A stretch of DNA of 37,831 bases, taken from positions 1 through 37,831 of the IMG/VR virus record IMGVR_UViG_3300042309_000614; one strand, given 5' to 3'. Shown here piece by piece: positions 16,771-23,887 of this stretch. A program made the translations under genes and the position numbers. The DNA is from a virus. The notes under the pieces are model-generated. The model did not search any database. It saw only the letters and a program-made list of their open reading frames with translations, and was not told where the DNA came from. Each line of letters starts with the position of its first letter. Positions within the stretch are counted from its first letter, which is position 1.

Positions 16771-17384
16771 AGTTCAACTAATTGGTAGGTAATAAATATA
16801 ATCAAATCAGAATCGCCTGCTGTTGGATTGCCAGTTTCTACTGTAAATAACATTGCCCCTTCAGTTACAAAGACGCCTGTTTGCTCTTTCAATACATCTG
16901 AATCCGTTCTTGATAAATCAATATCAGCTACATTACCCTCGTCTGATAGCACTATTATGCCGCTTGTATTTGTTGCATAAGGTGTAGTATTATAATCAAA
17001 TCTAAGCATTATGCTAATCGGGTCAATGTAAAATCCTGCTGGTGGTGCAGGTATCAATTCAACTGGTGTGTCGTAAGCATCTAAAATCTCAGCACTCGTT
17101 ACAGTTACTTTGATAGTTTGGATTTCAGCAACGGGTATTTCAGTTAAAAAATATTTCCATGCACTCCCGTTATAATATCCGTACTTTGCCAAATCGGTAT
17201 TGTAAACTAACAATCCGTTTGTTGGCGTTAAAGCCGTTATTTCAGCCGTTGTGAGTTGCTGCACCTCCTCCTGATAATCGTCTATTAAAGCGTCATTAAA
17301 TGTCCTTAAATCGGCTGGAGTGATGTCCGCTCCAACGTCACTAAATAAACTGTCCGATAATGCTTGTACTGCTATTTTACTCAT
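16767..17384 (-). CDS. Putative virion/fibre-like protein
   Basis: This is a 205-residue protein. After an N-terminal helical segment (TPADLRTFNDALIDDYQEEVQQL) there is a GLLVYNTDLAKYGYYNGSAWKYF element, a motif seen in many Bacteroidetes surface and fibre proteins, followed by a beta-rich C-terminal domain (residues 90-205). It has no signal or membrane segment. Placement inside the tail operon suggests an accessory tail or side-fibre protein. Confidence 0.55.
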   Translation of the reverse strand: MSKIAVQALSDSLFSDVGADITPADLRTFNDALIDDYQEEVQQLTTAEITALTPTNGLLVYNTDLAKYGYYNGSAWKYFLTEIPVAEIQTIKVTVTSAEILDAYDTPVELIPAPPAGFYIDPISIMLRFDYNTTPYATNTSGIIVLSDEGNVADIDLSRTDSDVLKEQTGVFVTEGAMLFTVETGNPTAGDSDLIIFITYQLVEL

Positions 17385-17388
17385 ATTG

Positions 17389-18216
17389 TTATGTATTTAA
17401 AAATCTTGAATTAAACCTGTCATTAAATGCTCTTCGTGGTAGTACTTGGTTTACAAACCTGTACGTTGTCAAAGTCGAACCGCTAATTAAAGTTGTAAAG
17501 CTACTTTGGCAACTTGATATTGCTATTGATTCTGCTAGATATTGTTTTGTGCTTATATATTTTGAGAACAAATCTTCGGTATCAACTCCTGCACAAAGTC
17601 CTCTATGTATACTCGTGAATGAACCAAAGAATACTACTCTAAATGGCATATATAAATTATATCCATTGTCAGCACCAAAAAATACACTTCCTTGTTTTGG
17701 TGGAACTATCGGCAATAATGCAGATTGCACATATCCTGAAATATTAAATTCAAAAAATCCATCTCTATTTCCTTCAGGTGAAAAATCCGAAACTTTTAAA
17801 TAAGGATATGGGTTCGGACTAACTCCAATTGGCACTTCACTTGTTTGCCACCCTTTAAAAACCGAAAACACAGGCGGTTGCATATACTTTATTTCTCGAT
17901 TTGTGTCGGCAACAGTATAAACAGTATTTAAAGTGTAGGTTACTATTATTGGCGTACCTAATGAATAAGAATAACCTGCTATTGATTTTATTGTGTGATA
18001 TCCTTTATAAATTCCTGCCGTAATATAAATTAAATCGCCTATTTTTAATAAAGTAGCGGAGTTCATGAAAACGCCTCCTGTCACTTGAAGATTGCCACCG
18101 TTATTACTAAACCCTCCATTTTCAGTTGGTGCATCAAATAAATAGTTAATAGGTTGGTAAGCACTCACCCATTGTCTTGGACGCCTTAATTGTGTATAAT
18201 TCTTTTGAACTGGCAT
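17389..18216 (-). CDS. Putative tail structural protein
   Basis: This 275-residue protein is rich in Tyr, Gly and Ser, beta-rich throughout (GDLIYITAGIYKGYHTIKSIAG is SH3-like). It begins MPVQKNYTQLRRPRQWVSAYQPINY, a basic arm that could bind another virion subunit, and ends in a basic tail (LPRRAFNDRFNSRFLNT). It shares a base with the HK97 gp10-like gene upstream. It probably belongs to the tail tip or baseplate. No specific family was recognised. Confidence 0.55.
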   Translation of the reverse strand: MPVQKNYTQLRRPRQWVSAYQPINYLFDAPTENGGFSNNGGNLQVTGGVFMNSATLLKIGDLIYITAGIYKGYHTIKSIAGYSYSLGTPIIVTYTLNTVYTVADTNREIKYMQPPVFSVFKGWQTSEVPIGVSPNPYPYLKVSDFSPEGNRDGFFEFNISGYVQSALLPIVPPKQGSVFFGADNGYNLYMPFRVVFFGSFTSIHRGLCAGVDTEDLFSKYISTKQYLAESIAISSCQSSFTTLISGSTLTTYRFVNQVLPRRAFNDRFNSRFLNT

Positions 18217-18695
18217 TATGCTGCTATTTTTAAAACATCACTACTAATTTCCGCTGCTATCAATTGAGCAAAGTCTTTTTGAATTGAATCAACTAATGCT
18301 TCGTTAAATATTCCACTCACCAAATCAGAACCATTTGGATATAAAAGAGTTCCTTCTTTATGAATCTTCCTTGTTATTAAAAAAGCCAAAGAATCCTTAC
18401 TAATACTATCCTTAGGTGTTATACCTTTTTCATCAATCCATTGCCTAATTACATCTTTAAGTTTGCCAGGCTTATTGCCGTTTGTTGTAGGTTTTCTACC
18501 AAACTCTAAAGCACCAATATATTCTTCTGCTGAAATAGTTAATGTTGAACCGTTTACTTTATAATTAACTGACTTAGCCAAACGACCTGAAGCATTAACC
18601 GCTCCATACTTCGTAACTCTTTTGGTCTGAATATCTTTAACCAACCTATCGGTTAATTCCTGCCCTAATTTATTTAAGTATTCGTTAAAGTCCAT
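18216..18695 (-). CDS. HK97 gp10-like tail/neck component
   Basis: This 159-residue protein resembles HK97 gp10-type head-tail joining or tail completion proteins. The N-terminal helix (NEYLNKLGQELTDRLVKDIQ) is followed by NASGRLAKSVNYKV, a strand-rich core with EEYIGALEFGRKP, and a helical C-terminus. SGRLxxSxxYxV and the ALEFGRKP segment are the best-matching elements. It would act at the head-tail interface. It overlaps its downstream neighbour by one base and follows the next gene after one base. Confidence 0.65.
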   Translation of the reverse strand: MDFNEYLNKLGQELTDRLVKDIQTKRVTKYGAVNASGRLAKSVNYKVNGSTLTISAEEYIGALEFGRKPTTNGNKPGKLKDVIRQWIDEKGITPKDSISKDSLAFLITRKIHKEGTLLYPNGSDLVSGIFNEALVDSIQKDFAQLIAAEISSDVLKIAA

Positions 18696-18696
18696 T

Positions 18697-19137
18697 TTAC
18701 GCTATTTCAGTTGGTAAACAATCGACAACCTTTGAAATTACTTTAGCATTAAACCTTACAAACATACCGCTCGTTATTCCATTGAACTGCTTAAAATACG
18801 GCTCTGCTTGATACCCTGTATATTGAACATTTTTAGCAATTAGCCATTGCTCTAATCTTCGTTGCATTATATCCGCCTGCTCGATTATTTCGAGCCTTTC
18901 TTCATCATTGGTGTGCGGAGTATCTTGAAAGATTAAAGCTATTAAGACGTTAGGAATAGTATCGACCGCTTGGTTCTGGTCTGCTCTGCTAATCGTAAAA
19001 GGGTATAAGTGAATTTGTGGCAAAGATTGTTTTTCAATGGCTAAGTTTGCATCCGATACCCTGCCATGATAAAAAGTACCATTCGGGTTAATATCAAAGG
19101 CTATCTCTCTTATGGTATCGACAAAATCTTTGTACAT
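18697..19137 (-). CDS. Putative tail terminator/completion protein
   Basis: This 146-residue alpha/beta protein has strands IHLYPFTISR and NVLIALIFQDTP, then a helix (EERLEIIEQADIMQRRLEQWLIAKN) and a final strand MFVRFNAKVISKVVDC. The alternating pattern and length are those of gpU/neck-type tail completion proteins. It lies next to a gp10-like gene and after the tail chaperones, supporting the role. The 44-nt gap upstream holds no other gene. Confidence 0.5.
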   Translation of the reverse strand: MYKDFVDTIREIAFDINPNGTFYHGRVSDANLAIEKQSLPQIHLYPFTISRADQNQAVDTIPNVLIALIFQDTPHTNDEERLEIIEQADIMQRRLEQWLIAKNVQYTGYQAEPYFKQFNGITSGMFVRFNAKVISKVVDCLPTEIA

Positions 19138-19181
19138 TGGACAAAAGTAATCAATTTAAATAGCGTTTTATTTTGTTAGCC

Positions 19182-19379
19182 TTACTTTTTATGTAGCATT
19201 CGATAGGCTTCCTCAAGGTCTTTTTTGTACATACTCTCTTCAAAATCCATTAATAATACTTCGTATATCTCCTCCGCTGGCAATGCCATTACTTCACTCA
19301 TGGTTTTATGATACTTTTCGCCAATTGATTTAATGGTCATTTTAGCGCCAAACTTTTTAAACCTGTCTACATCTGCCAA
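19182..19379 (-). CDS. Tail assembly chaperone T domain (downstream frame of G-GT)
   Basis: This is a 65-codon region from a TTG (MADVDRFKKFGAKMTIKSIGEKY...), mostly helical and charged. In the same frame the ORF is open further upstream (codons for EKYKRLNDYKPTQAEV) into the preceding gene. It is probably not translated alone but as the C-terminal part of a GT fusion produced by -1 frameshifting at 19427-19433, as in lambda gpG/gpGT. The fusion would be about 224 residues. gpGT-type proteins chaperone the tape measure during tail assembly. A stand-alone TTG start remains possible. Confidence 0.75.
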   Translation of the reverse strand: MADVDRFKKFGAKMTIKSIGEKYHKTMSEVMALPAEEIYEVLLMDFEESMYKKDLEEAYRMLHKK

Positions 19380-19408
19380 AACCTCCGCTTGCGTTGGTTT
19401 ATAGTCAT

Positions 19409-19855
19409 TTAATCGCTTGTATTTTTCAAAAAATCGTGATAACTGTTCAAAAAAAAAGCAGCCAAAGGATATGAAATAGTAGTTGGTAGCTTTGAATGGT
19501 CTGTACCAGTATAGACTTTAAGAATAGGAATCATTGCTTTAAATGGTTTTTCGGCTGCAATTAAATGAGCCTTTGCAACTTCAACTTTACCATAGGATTC
19601 TTTTCCAATATCCATTTTATTCTCTTCAGCTACATAAGCATCGGGCAAATCACTCATGAATGAAGTAGCTAACATAATCGAAGCTAAAGATTCACTATTA
19701 AGCCGTTCTAATTGGTCTTTTGAAACATCGAGTAAACAACTAACTTGTTCTAATGCAGTTTCGCAATCCATCCAGTTAATAAATCTTTCGAACGGCACGT
19801 CATGCCATGAAGTTGGTATTTGAATTATTTTAGTTCCTATACTTGAAGTTATCAT
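19409..19855 (-). CDS. Tail assembly chaperone G
   Basis: This is a 148-residue mainly helical protein (SWHDVPFERFINWMDCETALEQVSCLLDVSKDQLERL...). It ends a few codons after the heptamer T TTT TTG in frame, and the -1 frame is open into the next ORF. This is the arrangement of G/GT tail chaperones. The start overlaps the large-terminase stop by 4 nt. G would be the abundant form and GT the minor frameshift form that binds the tape measure. Its place directly after the terminase, several genes before the tape measure, is unusual. Confidence 0.75.
   Translation of the reverse strand: MITSSIGTKIIQIPTSWHDVPFERFINWMDCETALEQVSCLLDVSKDQLERLNSESLASIMLATSFMSDLPDAYVAEENKMDIGKESYGKVEVAKAHLIAAEKPFKAMIPILKVYTGTDHSKLPTTISYPLAAFFLNSYHDFLKNTSD
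19427..19433 (-). other. -1 ribosomal frameshift site T TTT TTG
   Basis: In the G frame the codons are GAT TTT TTG AAA. The heptamer T TTT TTG fits X XXY YYZ. A -1 slip continues GAA AAA TAC AAG and remains open through the T domain to the stop at 19182. The zero-frame stop follows 5 codons later. Confidence 0.75.
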
Positions 19856-20999
19856 ATTAGTGAATTTCGTTTTATAGTACTTGCATATTTTTGTTTAGTC
19901 AAATGTTGAAAACTATATCTAAGGGAGTCAATTCCGTGATTAAAGGCATCAACTGGTATTCCCGCTTTTTTATCGTTCCAAACATAATTAGATAATTCCT
20001 TTTTTAGATTATGGCTTCGTTCCGTTATGATTAATCGGTAATCTTGCATTTTAGTTATTCCTGCTGATACACTCCCTTGTCCCTTTTCGCATCCAATTAT
20101 GTTTAATCCTTTTCGCTTCAAATCGTCAATTAGTCTCGGCTCTGAATTATCGCCAATAATCAAATCAGTTGGTTTGCTAATTAGTTGTTTGTTGGCTTGT
20201 AGAATAGCATCCGTTCCCATCCCTTGACTTGAATAAAGTAATTCATCTGCAAATATAGTTTTTGTTTTTTCATCAACGGCAACTTTTATTAATGTTGTCG
20301 GGTCAATGCTGAATCCGTAATCCTGACCATAAGCATAAGGAAGTGAGTTGTTAAAATCTCCAATAGTCCAATTCGTAAATATTGAACCCTCCCTTGTTGC
20401 CCTTTCTCCACTTCCATAAATTTTCCACCAATAATCATTGTGCTTTCTGCTTTCAATATCTTCTATCTGTGCGGTGGTCAAATAAGGGTTATCTTTATAA
20501 GTAGTTATGAGCGGAGGGTATTTTTCAATGTAAGGGTCGAGCCAGTGTTCTAATCCTAATGCAGGGTTGTAGTCGCAAATTATCTTATGCCTTGTTCGTG
20601 GGAATAATTGGTCTATTGTTTCCTGTGGAAATTGGTGCGCTTCGTTTATCCAAATGAAGTCACGTGAACGCCCGTGTATCTTTGCGGGGGTGTCTGCTCC
20701 ATAATAGCTAATTAAGTTACCATTCAAGTTATACGTATGCTCACTTTTGTTATGGTGCATGTCGTTATATAATTCGCATTCAATTAATACGTCTTTAAAA
20801 TCCTTCCATGCCGTTGCCCTTAATGCTGTAAAAGTATCTCGGCAAATATCAATATCCAGTCCTGAATAGTTTTCGCATAGCCAAATCAAATAGTAAATAA
20901 TTGAATACGACTTTCCGCTCCGAGTTCCCCCTTGTAATAGGGTTACCCGTTGTTCAGGGACTTTTTTTTTAAATAAAGAAAATTAGGGTTTGCTTTCAT
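19852..20999 (-). CDS. terL: Large terminase subunit (frame interrupted at an A9 run)
   Basis: This is a PBSX/Terminase_3-type packaging ATPase-nuclease. The ATG at 20997-20999 opens MKANPNFLYLKKK, then a -1 shift at 20962-20970 leads into VPEQRVTLLQGGTRSGKSYS, with Walker A GGTRSGKS near residues 24-31. Walker B DFIWINEAHQF follows near 114-124 (catalytic Glu about 120), and the RuvC-like nuclease has acidic residues in GQDYGFSIDP, IIGDNSEPRL and NHGIDSLRYSF. Total length with the shift is about 382 residues. Without it, the downstream frame has no start before a TTG at 20889, which would lose the Walker A. The start overlaps the small terminase by 17 nt. A homopolymer indel is the main alternative to recoding. 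Confidence 0.85.
20961..20967 (-). other. dnaX-type A AAA AAG slippery heptamer in terL
   Basis: Coding-strand nine A followed by G. In the ATG frame it reads TTA AAA AAA AAG, so A AAA AAG is in frame as in E. coli dnaX. A -1 slip gives AAA AAA GTC and enters the terminase frame; without it translation stops after SLNNG. A run of nine A can also cause transcriptional slippage. Confidence 0.6.
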
Positions 21000-21291
21000 C
21001 GTCTAGCCATTCAGGTAGTTTCTTTTTACTTACTGATACATCCATAGTTTGCTTTGCCTTGCCGTACGCTCTATCTAATAGCACTTCTGCTGCTCTTACG
21101 TCCCCTTTAGCAGCCTTTGCTCGTAATGCCTTTAGTATCACCTCCCCTGCGCTTATGCCGTCTTTTTCTTCGCCAAGCACATCAGCCAATAGTTTATCCA
21201 ACTCGGGTAGCTTTTTAGGTCTGCCGTTTGGGTTTCCGCTTTCGCCTTTTTTAAAAGGCTTTAGGTTTTCTAATGTCGGTTTCTTTGCCAC
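20983..21291 (-). CDS. terS: Small terminase subunit
   Basis: This 102-residue protein begins MAKKPTLENLKPFKKGESGNPNGRPKKLPE, the FKKGxSGNPxGRP signature of the DUF5681-type small terminases that recognise DNA for packaging. Helical regions follow (LDKLLADVLGEEKDGISAGEVILKALRAKAAKGDVRAAEVLLDRAYGKAKQ). It is immediately before terL with a 17-nt overlap, in accordance with the role. The stop TAA lies in the same frame as terL downstream, so a readthrough fusion is formally possible but unlikely. Confidence 0.8.
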   Translation of the reverse strand: MAKKPTLENLKPFKKGESGNPNGRPKKLPELDKLLADVLGEEKDGISAGEVILKALRAKAAKGDVRAAEVLLDRAYGKAKQTMDVSVSKKKLPEWLDDESKP

Positions 21292-21304
21292 TGTTATGCC
21301 TCTG

Positions 21305-22045
21305 TTAAAGATTTAGTTCAATAGTAAATTCATTGGCTTTTCTTTTTGCCGATTTTATCATATTAGGATACATATTAATTAATTTTTTAATTGCTTCCTT
21401 TTTTATAGCAATTGTTCTATAATCTTTACACCCCCCATCTTTGCCCCAATGGTCATTCTCCCAATGCAAATACCTTAATCCTAATATGCCCCCATATTTT
21501 ACTATGTGCCTTAGACATATCTCATAATCCTCTTTAACTTTAAACGTTTCATCAAAATAAAACTCCCCATCGTTAATAATACCCATGCACGATGCGGTTA
21601 AATATGTTTTTGTTAATATAGGCTTATATGGGTAAACGCTTCTTGGTGCTGATTCAGTTTTTAGTCCCCACATTTTATAATTTAATTGTTCTGTTATGTC
21701 AAATGCCTTTATAAACTCCTCACCCCAAAAACCCTCATCTCTTATTTCAATTCTCTTTGATTGTGTTAGTCCTAATTTAGTGTACCCGCAAAACTTCACA
21801 TCATCGTCAATAAATACTACTCGCCTTTCTTGTGTATTTTTTAATATCCAATTTCTTGTGGGTGTTATGCCTTGTATATCCTTAGGCACTGAAACTATAT
21901 TTTTATACAGTCCTTTGTATTGATGTATTTCACTTTCGGGAACGTACCAAGTTGCCAAATTTGGCAAAACCTTTTGGCTTGTTGTTAATCCTGCCCTCCC
22001 CTTACTTGGTATCGCTATTAGCACTAATTCTTTTTTTAAAATCAT
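21305..22045 (-). CDS. Glycosyltransferase, TET-associated (TAGT)-like
   Basis: This 246-residue enzyme has a GT-A layout. It opens LVLIAIPSKGRAGLTTSQKVLPNLATWYVPESE, followed by GITPTRNWILKNT and the metal-binding RRVVFIDDDVKF, and later a SCMGIINDGEFYFDETFKVKEDYEICLRH acceptor/base region and WENDHWGKDGG. This combination (IPSKGR, TRNW, DDD) resembles the TET/JBP-associated glycosyltransferases implicated in DNA base hypermodification. No TET/JBP oxygenase was seen in the window. It overlaps the ParB-like gene upstream by 44 nt. Target (DNA or protein) is unknown. Confidence 0.7.
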   Translation of the reverse strand: MILKKELVLIAIPSKGRAGLTTSQKVLPNLATWYVPESEIHQYKGLYKNIVSVPKDIQGITPTRNWILKNTQERRVVFIDDDVKFCGYTKLGLTQSKRIEIRDEGFWGEEFIKAFDITEQLNYKMWGLKTESAPRSVYPYKPILTKTYLTASCMGIINDGEFYFDETFKVKEDYEICLRHIVKYGGILGLRYLHWENDHWGKDGGCKDYRTIAIKKEAIKKLINMYPNMIKSAKRKANEFTIELNL

Positions 22046-22628
22046 CCCAGTTCAAAACCCTTTCAAGCCCAACTGCATTAAATGGACTTCCTTTTTTATA
22101 CCCTCCCTTAGAAACCATTTTTAGTTTCAATGTTTCTTTGATTTCCTCCCATTCTATACTATTCGGTTCTGCCATAATTAAAATATATTCTTTTGGGGGC
22201 TCAAGTTGAACGCTTTGCGGTATTTCTATTTCATCGCCATCCTCCAAATTATCTATTTGCTCATCAATTGGCACATCCAACCCCCATTTATCCAAATCAT
22301 CTGCTTCGTAATCGTTGGCTAACATATTCCAATCCCATTCGCCACCACTTACGTTATCTTTAATAATAAACTCCTTTTGCTGTTCCTCTGTCAAATCCTC
22401 TGCCATAATTATCGGGACTTCTTTTAACCCTGCTTCTTTACAGGCTCTTAACCTCATATTGCCACCAAGTACTACCATATCTTGATTTACTACAATTGGT
22501 CTCAACTCAAGCATTTCGGGAAAGTCTTTAACTGACTGCACCAACTTAGCAAACTTGTCATCCTTTATTACTCTCGGATTGTTTGGGTTTGCTTTAATCT
22601 CTGATATTTTTACTTTTTGTGACTTCAC
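22002..22628 (-). CDS. ParB/Srx-fold nuclease-domain protein
   Basis: This 208-residue protein has the ParB N-terminal domain: VKISEIKANPNNPRVIKDDKF, an LRPIVVNQDMVVLGGNMRLRACKEAG block (the GGxxR motif) and PIIMAEDLTEEQQKEF. The C-terminal third is acidic then alpha/beta (LIMAEPNSIEWEEIKETL). Such phage ParB-like proteins often sit near terminases or modification genes and some act on DNA as nucleases or in base modification; it is fused to no helicase here. It overlaps the TAGT-like gene by 44 nt and its upstream neighbour by 4. Confidence 0.8.
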   Translation of the reverse strand: MKSQKVKISEIKANPNNPRVIKDDKFAKLVQSVKDFPEMLELRPIVVNQDMVVLGGNMRLRACKEAGLKEVPIIMAEDLTEEQQKEFIIKDNVSGGEWDWNMLANDYEADDLDKWGLDVPIDEQIDNLEDGDEIEIPQSVQLEPPKEYILIMAEPNSIEWEEIKETLKLKMVSKGGYKKGSPFNAVGLERVLNWDDFKKRISANSDTK

Positions 22629-22981
22629 ACGTATTTTTTAGTAAATAATGATTCTCGGTTACTTAGTTTGGTTTCTTCGTAGATGTATTTTTCAGTTACC
22701 TTTGGATTAAGATAGCATTTTCGATAAATACCGCTTAAAGTTATATTATATCTTTGCGCCCTCCCTTGTTTGTTCCAGTCTTGACCAAAATCAGTTACTT
22801 TGATATTTTTTTTATCGGTAAACTTTTGAAAGTCAAGATTAAGATAATTAGGTGCAATGTTTTTATAACTCAACTGCAAATCGACAACTAAAGTATCTAT
22901 CCATAATCTCATTTTAGCAGCCCATGAAAGGCTGTCTACTTTATTGACTATTTCAGGCATATTAATTATTTCTTTGTTCAT
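22625..22981 (-). CDS. Hypothetical protein in the replication module
   Basis: The start chosen is the ATG at 22979-22981 (MNKEIINMPEIVNK, 118 residues), one base after the upstream stop. A longer start at 23059 would lie inside the upstream gene. It is a helical, basic protein (SWAAKMRLWIDTLVVDLQLSYKN) with a likely strand region (KGIKVTDFG-like) and a basic C-terminus (ESLFTKKYV). No family is recognised. Its place between the SSB-tailed protein and the ParB-like gene suggests a DNA-related role. Confidence 0.6.
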   Translation of the reverse strand: MNKEIINMPEIVNKVDSLSWAAKMRLWIDTLVVDLQLSYKNIAPNYLNLDFQKFTDKKNIKVTDFGQDWNKQGRAQRYNITLSGIYRKCYLNPKVTEKYIYEETKLSNRESLFTKKYV

Positions 22982-22982
22982 A

Positions 22983-23213
22983 TCAGAATGGCAAATCGTC
23001 TTTTGGTGAATCCGCTGGTTTAGATTCCTTTTGCATAGGCTCGGTAAGTGCAGCTCCAAAGTAGCTAACTCCGTTTTTGTCTTTACGAACCCAAAGTCCG
23101 ATGTCTTTTACTTTGCCGTCTACTTTGATTTGACCTTTGTAGTCAGGATGGTTGTCGGCTGACTTTTTAGTGTTTTTGAAAATTAATCCTGAATTGTCTT
23201 TTGTGATTTCCAT
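22983..23213 (-). CDS. Small protein with SSB-like acidic tail
   Basis: This is a 76-residue protein. Residues 1-58 form a short beta-rich domain (NSGLIFKNTKKSADNHPDYKGQIKVDGKVKDIGLWVRKDKNGVSYFGAAL), and the C-terminus ends DSPKDDLPF, closely similar to the D(D/E)(I/L)PF tip by which SSB proteins recruit partners. An SSB-like or SSB-mimic role is inferred. It lies between NinG and an unknown gene in the replication/recombination block. It is far too short for a standard OB-fold SSB, so a DUF736-type or mimic protein is the best guess. Confidence 0.6.
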   Translation of the reverse strand: MEITKDNSGLIFKNTKKSADNHPDYKGQIKVDGKVKDIGLWVRKDKNGVSYFGAALTEPMQKESKPADSPKDDLPF

Positions 23214-23236
23214 AGTTAGTGAATTTAGCTACAAAT

Positions 23237-23782
23237 TTAATAATTTTTTAGATAGTTAAGGTATTTTTTTTTCATTTCGATTAATTCGTCTTTGCTCCAT
23301 GCCTTTGTTCTTTGCGTTTCTGATAGCCGTTCCAAATTTTCCACATATTCAATTCCGTATCTTTGAATTAATCCTTTGCGATATTCAGTTAAGTTTCCGC
23401 TTAGGAACTTATTGCATTTAGAGTTGCATTGTTTATGGCAATTAGTTTCTTCAAATATTAATCCAGTAAAAGGATATGCGCTAAAATAGTGACCACCTGC
23501 CCATTGATTTGATTCTTTGCATCCGCAACTTATGCAGGGTTGGTCAAAATCCCTTTTCCTAATCCACAACTGAAATACTTTTTTAGCATCTTTGAGATAA
23601 TCGGATTTCTTTTTTAGGGATTCTTTGCGCTCTGATTGCCTTTTTTTTGATTCTTTAGCCTGACGTTCCGCTAATTTACCCTTTGCATAGGTCAAAGCAC
23701 ATTCATAGCCACAAACCATCTGTAATGGCTTTTTAGGCTCAAACTTAACTTTGCAAACTTTGCATTTTTTACCCTCGCTCAT
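23237..23782 (-). CDS. ninG: NinG/Rap-like recombination protein
   Basis: This 181-residue protein matches the lambda NinG (Rap) architecture. An N-terminal zinc-ribbon-like cluster has Cys7, Cys10, Cys24 and Cys28. A basic coiled region follows (RQAKESKKRQSERKESLKKK). The catalytic-type domain has PCISCGC at 83-88, GGHYFSAY around His98, and ETNCHKQCNSKCNKFLSGN at 113-130. NinG family proteins act on branched recombination intermediates. Co-occurrence with Sak and YqaJ supports this. A 105-bp spacer with palindromes separates it from the primase-helicase. Confidence 0.85.
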   Translation of the reverse strand: MSEGKKCKVCKVKFEPKKPLQMVCGYECALTYAKGKLAERQAKESKKRQSERKESLKKKSDYLKDAKKVFQLWIRKRDFDQPCISCGCKESNQWAGGHYFSAYPFTGLIFEETNCHKQCNSKCNKFLSGNLTEYRKGLIQRYGIEYVENLERLSETQRTKAWSKDELIEMKKKYLNYLKNY

Positions 23783-23887
23783 TTTAATAAAAAATATTTT
23801 TCAATTTATCTGAATGACTTTTCATACCTTATCTGGTATAATTTAGGTTAATGTATGATATATCATATCTCATCGGATAAAATTATT
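23783..23887. promoter_or_regulatory. Non-coding spacer with palindromes
   Basis: This gap between the helicase stop and ninG contains a perfect 14-bp palindrome TATGATATATCATA (23854-23867) and an ATACC-N6-GGTAT inverted repeat (23824-23839). No TAnnTTTG promoter element or clear terminator was found. The palindromes may bind a dimeric regulator. Confidence 0.4.

Noticed and set aside
19852-20889. 345-codon ORF as the complete large terminase
   Set aside because: It begins at a TTG downstream of the Walker A motif, so a functional ATPase needs the upstream region reached by the -1 shift.
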